DNA from: Candidatus Doudnabacteria bacterium | GTDB taxonomy: Bacteria; Patescibacteriota; Doudnabacteria; UBA920 | Length of the DNA stretch: 8,433 nucleotides | Assembly: GCA_023245915.1 (NCBI GenBank) | Contig: JAHFJK010000048.1 | Coordinates: forward strand, 1-8,433 | Reading direction: 5' to 3' | Shown: piece after piece, positions 5,161 through 8,433 of the stretch | Layout: every line of letters begins with the position of its first letter | Numbering within the stretch: the first letter of the stretch is position 1 | Notes under the pieces: model-generated | What the model was told of the DNA's origin: nothing | Databases searched by the model: none | The model's input: only the letters and a program-made list of their open reading frames with translations | Translations under genes and position numbers: made by a program

Positions 5161-6407
5161 TATTTTCTAGTCAACCAATTCCCCTCCGCAATCCATTTAT
5201 AAGATGTCAGCGCTTCCAAACCCATAGGACCCCGCGCATGCAACTTCTGTGTGCTAATCCCTACTTCCGCGCCCATACCGAATTCTTCCCCGTCGGTAAA
5301 GCGAGTGGAAGCGTTGGCGTAAACACAAGCGGCATCTACTTCTTTTAAAAATCGTTTGATATGATCATTATAGTTAGAAAGTATACTTTCGGAATGGCCG
5401 GAAGTTTTTTGTTTTACAAAATTTAAGCCTTCGTCAAAATTCTTCACGGTCTTTATTGCCATCTTTAAAGACAAAAATTCTTTACCGTAATCAGCCGCTT
5501 TGGCTTTATGCAAAAGTTGGTGGGGATAGATTTTTTCAAGCACACGATGAGAATCATTATCAGCAAAAATCTCTACCCCATGTTGAGCCAGCCGCTTGGA
5601 AGCTGCCAGCAATACATCTCTTAAAGACTCCTTGTGAATGACTAAAGTATCCAAGGAGTTGCAAATAGCCGGCCCCGTGGTTTTGGCATTTATAATAATA
5701 TCAACAGTTTTTTTCACATCAACATTATTGTCCACAAAAATATGGCAGACCCCGGCGCCGGTTTCTATTACTGGCAGACGGGAATTCTGTCTTACCCATT
5801 GAATTAGCGCATTGCTGCCGCGCGGAATCAAAACGTCAACCAAGCCGTGCGCGTTAAGCAAGGTTTTTTGCCAATTGTCTTTTGGCTCAATAAAATATAC
5901 CACTTCAGAGGGTAACCCTCTTTGTTTCAAGGCACGATGGATTAGCTCGACTAAAATTTTATTGCTGGCATGGGCTTCACTGCCGCCTTTCAGCACCAAA
6001 GCATTGCCGGATTTTATGGCCAAGCCGGCAAGGTCTACAGTAACATTGGGGCGCGATTCGTAAATTACGGCAAGAGTGCCCAGGGGAACGGAAATTTTTT
6101 GCAGGCTAAGCCCGTTTTTTAATTTTCGTTTTTCTAAAATTTTATTTAATGGGTCGGGCAGCTTTGCTACTTTAAGCAAACCATTTGCCATTGCCTGAAT
6201 CCTATTCTCATTTAAAAGCAACCTGTCTTTAATACTAGATCTTGCTAAATTTTTCAAATCCCTTGCATTAGCTTGTAAAATTTGGCGCTGATATTTTTTT
6301 AACATTTCCGCCAAATCTCTTAAAATTTTATTTCTTTGAGCCAAATTCAAAGCCGCAAATTTTGCTCGCTGTTTTTTGGCTTTTTGGAGTTGATGAAGTA
6401 AATCCAT
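5160..6407 (-). CDS. proA: Gamma-glutamyl phosphate reductase (glutamate-5-semialdehyde dehydrogenase)
   Basis: This cytoplasmic enzyme reduces gamma-glutamyl phosphate to glutamate-5-semialdehyde with NADPH, the second step of proline synthesis from glutamate. The 415 residues are full length for ProA. Family landmarks in order: YESRPNVTVD (116-125), LVLKGGSEA (137-145), VIETGAGVCHIFVD (213-226), the catalytic region TTGPAICNSLDTL with Cys249 (243-255), SGHSESI (336-342), and the C-terminal TRFTDGEEFGMGAEVGIST (368-386) followed by HARGPMGLEALTSYKW. No key residue is missing. The ATG at 6405-6407 has no clear Shine-Dalgarno site, and the 132 bases up to proC are nearly filled by a palindromic repeat element. 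It is the last gene of the proB-proC-proA series and is followed by a terminator-like hairpin. Confidence 0.97.
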   Translation of the reverse strand: MDLLHQLQKAKKQRAKFAALNLAQRNKILRDLAEMLKKYQRQILQANARDLKNLARSSIKDRLLLNENRIQAMANGLLKVAKLPDPLNKILEKRKLKNGLSLQKISVPLGTLAVIYESRPNVTVDLAGLAIKSGNALVLKGGSEAHASNKILVELIHRALKQRGLPSEVVYFIEPKDNWQKTLLNAHGLVDVLIPRGSNALIQWVRQNSRLPVIETGAGVCHIFVDNNVDVKKTVDIIINAKTTGPAICNSLDTLVIHKESLRDVLLAASKRLAQHGVEIFADNDSHRVLEKIYPHQLLHKAKAADYGKEFLSLKMAIKTVKNFDEGLNFVKQKTSGHSESILSNYNDHIKRFLKEVDAACVYANASTRFTDGEEFGMGAEVGISTQKLHARGPMGLEALTSYKWIAEGNWLTRK

Positions 6408-6417
6408 AATTATTTTG

Positions 6418-6532
6418 TGTCATCCCGGCCGAGGGCCAAAGCCATCTTATCGCCGAGAGCCGGGATCCAGAAACAAGCTATGTGCTGGATTCCGGATAAA
6501 TTTAATATCAAAATAAATTTTCCGGAATGACA
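6418..6532. repeat. TGTCATYCC palindromic element, copy 2, between proC and proA
   Basis: The ends are TGTCATCCCGG and CCGGAATGACA. Inside are three hairpins: one with CCGGCCGAGGG-type arms, TCCAG/CTGGA (near 6468-6489), and a right arm CCGGATAAATTTAATATC/AAATTTTCCGG that matches copy 1 (4304-4349) in reverse complement. It occupies almost all of the proC-proA gap, ending eight bases from the proC stop and beginning eleven bases from the proA start. Confidence 0.8.
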
Positions 6533-6539
6533 TTCAATA

Positions 6540-7316
6540 TTAATCATTGCTAATTTCTTTAGCCCGTTTGTACGCGGCTTTTACTGCTTTTTTTACTATC
6601 TCACGCAGCTTAGATTGTTGAAAGGATTTTATAGCCTGTTCCGTCGTTCCCTTTTTGGAAGCCACCTGTTTGATAAGCTGATTGTAATCTTTGCCTTTTT
6701 GCAAAGCAGCTGCCGCAGAAAAGGTTTTTTCTACTAATTTTCGGGCTTGAATGGGCTTGAAGCCAAAATCCTTTGCCGCTTTTTCTAAACCTTCAGCAAA
6801 ATAAAAAAAATATGCGGGCCCGCTGCCAGAAATTGCTGTTATTCCGTCGAGCTGATTCTCTTTTACTTCAAAATTTTCTGTAAATTTATTTATTAGCTTT
6901 TTTACTGCCGCTTTTTCCCTGGGCTTTAAACCAGAAGACGTCCACGCCGCAATTCCTTCACCGACCGATATCCCCAAATTCGGCATAATCCTGACAACTT
7001 TTTGCTGATTGAATAGTTTTTGAATTCTGGAAATTTTTACCCCGGCGGCAATGGAAATAAGTGTTGCTGACAATTTTATTTTACTTCGTACATCATCAGC
7101 AACCTCCGGCATATGATACGGCTTAACAGCTAAAATCACAAAATCCGCCTTAGGCAGGTTCGTAAAATTGCGATCTTCAGTAATGTACCGATTTTTTGCC
7201 AATAACCTGGTTTTAGTAAAACTTTTATCATAAACAAAAACTTTCTCGCCTTTGCTTGAAAGGACTTTCGAAATTGCGCTGCCCATAACTCCTGTGCCGA
7301 TAATATAAATTTTCAT
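6540..7316 (-). CDS. proC: Pyrroline-5-carboxylate reductase
   Basis: This enzyme makes proline from pyrroline-5-carboxylate using NAD(P)H, the last step of the pathway. The 258 residues are near the usual 260-280. The N-terminal Rossmann fold begins at once with IIGTGVMGSAI (5-15), the dinucleotide-binding glycine motif. AVKP (63-66), AGVKISRIQ (91-99) and RIMPNLGISVGEG (109-121) follow. The dimerisation domain carries the P5CR signature, TAISGSGPAYFFYFAEG (160-176), and GTTEQA (223-228) near the end. The usual SPGGTT is SKKGTT here. The ATG at 7314-7316 opens directly into the glycine motif. Its upstream region has only a weak GTAGAAA stretch, part of a hairpin shared with the proB 3' end. 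Identity is secure. Confidence 0.96.
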   Translation of the reverse strand: MKIYIIGTGVMGSAISKVLSSKGEKVFVYDKSFTKTRLLAKNRYITEDRNFTNLPKADFVILAVKPYHMPEVADDVRSKIKLSATLISIAAGVKISRIQKLFNQQKVVRIMPNLGISVGEGIAAWTSSGLKPREKAAVKKLINKFTENFEVKENQLDGITAISGSGPAYFFYFAEGLEKAAKDFGFKPIQARKLVEKTFSAAAALQKGKDYNQLIKQVASKKGTTEQAIKSFQQSKLREIVKKAVKAAYKRAKEISND

Positions 7317-7323
7317 AAAATTT

Positions 7324-7403
7324 TTCTACTAAATACGAATTGGGCTAAATACTAAACTTAAAAATTTCGATTTCGTATTTAAATATTTTAGTATTTAGTA
7401 GAA
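7324..7403. repeat. Hairpin spanning the proB 3' end and the proB-proC gap
   Basis: TTCTACTAAATAC (7324-7336) and GTATTTAGTAGAA (7391-7403) are a perfect 13-bp inverted repeat. Further words (CTAAATACTAAA, TTTTAGTATTTAG, ATACGAA, TTCGTAT) allow nested or shifted pairing. The right arm encodes the last codons of proB (TSTKY plus stop), and the left arm lies just upstream of the proC start. It could act as a terminator-like or processing structure within the operon. Confidence 0.75.
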
Positions 7404-8433
7404 GTTAAGCTCTTTATTACCGCCATATGATCACAATGAATGACTTCTTTTGCAAACTTTAGGTTTTTCTCATGAGTTTTCTTTATTGCCAAAGCGTCAA
7501 AAAGTTCGCCTTGGTCGTAGTTAGCTTTTCCGTAAGCAACAGCCAGGCCGGTTTTATCTATAACTTCCACAATCTCCCCTTTACCAAACAAACCGCGGGC
7601 AGAAACAATTCCCGGAAACAGCAGACTTTTAAAATTTCGTAAAGCTTTGACTGCGCCACCATCTACAATTATTTGTCCAAAACCTTTAGCTGCCAAAAGC
7701 CAACGCTTGTGCCGGGTCATTTCAGGATTGCCGCCGGCTAAAACTTTCGTGCCAACGCTTTCTGACAAAAAAACTTTCTGCAGAATATCTTTTTGCCGCC
7801 CGTCAACAATATAAGTTTCAATGCCGGCATTGGCCGCGTGCTTAGCGGCCCTGACCTTGCTTAACATGCCGCCGCGGCCGGGAGCGGATTTGGTATTTGA
7901 GCAAAGTCTTTCAAATTCAAAGTCAATATTCTTCACCTCTTTCACCAATTTCGCGTTCTTGTCTAAATTAGGATCTGCGGTAAACAAACCTTCCTGATTG
8001 GTTAAAATTACCAATTTGTCAGCGCCAGTTGCAATAGCCACCATACCAGCGAGCAAATCATTATCGCTCGCCAATAAATCTGCCAAAGAAATAACGTCGT
8101 TACCGTTAATAACAGGCAAAACTTCCGATTTAAGCATAGCGTTTAAGACATTTACCAAAGTGTCATAACGCTGCCTGTCAGTTAACTCACTGCGCAAAAT
8201 TAAAACCTGACCGACTTGCGCACCAAACTCTGTTGCGGCTTCCGAGTACATGCGCATTAAAACCGGCTGGCCGATTGCGGCCCAAATTTGCGTGCCCTCG
8301 TCGGCATCAAGCTTAGGCAGAAACTGCCACCCCGTGCCCACGGCCCCGGAGCTGACCAAAATTACCTCGTGTCCCATTTTGCGCAAAGCAAAAATTTCCC
8401 CCATCAATCTTTGAATAATGGAAGACTGGGGGG
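7388..8433 (-). CDS. proB: Glutamate 5-kinase, N-terminus outside window
   Basis: This enzyme phosphorylates the gamma-carboxyl of glutamate with ATP, the committed and usually proline-inhibited first step of proline synthesis. The frame is open to the window edge (about 347 residues present), so the first 20-30 residues are missing. The TTG at 8405-8407 is not the true start, since kinase sequence (SIIQRL) continues upstream. Amino acid kinase landmarks: VILVSSGAVGTG, LPVINGNDVIS (NEND in most relatives; here Glu is Gly), SDNDLLAGMVA, LTNQEGLFTADP and GRGGMLSKVRAA. A C-terminal PUA domain follows (from about FPGIVSARGLFGKGE to EVIHCDHMAV), as in E. coli ProB. The last five residues (TSTKY) are encoded inside an inverted repeat and look like an element-derived tail. 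It is the first visible gene of the cluster. Confidence 0.95.
   Translation of the reverse strand, partial: PQSSIIQRLMGEIFALRKMGHEVILVSSGAVGTGWQFLPKLDADEGTQIWAAIGQPVLMRMYSEAATEFGAQVGQVLILRSELTDRQRYDTLVNVLNAMLKSEVLPVINGNDVISLADLLASDNDLLAGMVAIATGADKLVILTNQEGLFTADPNLDKNAKLVKEVKNIDFEFERLCSNTKSAPGRGGMLSKVRAAKHAANAGIETYIVDGRQKDILQKVFLSESVGTKVLAGGNPEMTRHKRWLLAAKGFGQIIVDGGAVKALRNFKSLLFPGIVSARGLFGKGEIVEVIDKTGLAVAYGKANYDQGELFDALAIKKTHEKNLKFAKEVIHCDHMAVIKSLTSTKY

Noticed and set aside
5456..6063. Plus-strand open frames opposite proA
   Set aside because: They are antisense to a full-length conserved enzyme and show no motif or ribosome binding site.
8402..8407. TTG or ATG near the window edge as the proB start
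   Set aside because: The frame continues upstream with residues typical of the kinase N-terminal helix, so the gene is simply cut by the window edge.

Overview
The window most resembles a Candidate Phyla Radiation (Patescibacteria, Parcubacteria-like) genome. This is an inference. It rests on a 23S rRNA gene broken up by a group I intron and several intervening sequences, a four-helix-bundle IVS protein, AT-rich short genes, and palindromic repeats filling nearly every intergenic gap. All recognised genes lie on the minus strand, so transcription runs from right to left.

Right part (about 5160-8433): a proline biosynthesis cluster in the order proB (5' end cut by the window edge), proC, proA. 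Together these convert glutamate to proline: glutamate 5-kinase, then gamma-glutamyl phosphate reductase, spontaneous cyclisation, then pyrroline-5-carboxylate reductase. The two gaps between the genes are occupied almost entirely by palindromic elements (7324-7403 and 6418-6532). An AU-rich terminator-like hairpin follows proA.

Middle part (3959-5159, about 1.2 kb): no protein gene is supported. It holds a good sigma-70-type promoter pointing at the 23S gene (-35 at 4870-4875, -10 at 4847-4852). A terminator lies at 4689-4708 with a possible competing antiterminator. Many hairpins and palindromic repeats are present, along with a weak 5S-like segment. No 16S rRNA or tRNA was seen here, so this 23S gene appears to be preceded by proA rather than by 16S.

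Left part (1-3958): the 23S rRNA gene on the minus strand, from its 5' end (about 3958) to roughly E. coli position 2050, where the window cuts it. It carries eight interruptions. One is a group I intron at the L1923 site (121-900) encoding a single-motif LAGLIDADG homing endonuclease. One is an IVS (about 1070-1505) encoding an S23/four-helix-bundle protein. The other six are ORF-less hairpin insertions, at 1637-1801, 2250-2374, 2883-2955, 3065-3146, 3537-3606 and 3644-3732. Subtracting all eight leaves about 2.14 kb of rRNA, close to the length expected for this part of 23S. Three of the ORF-less hairpins, and a fourth copy just outside the mature 5' end (3964-4035), share a word family (TTGGA/TCCAA, with core TTGGATTGCTCCAA in three copies) with the arms of the ORF-bearing IVS. 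They look like internally deleted, MITE-like forms of it.
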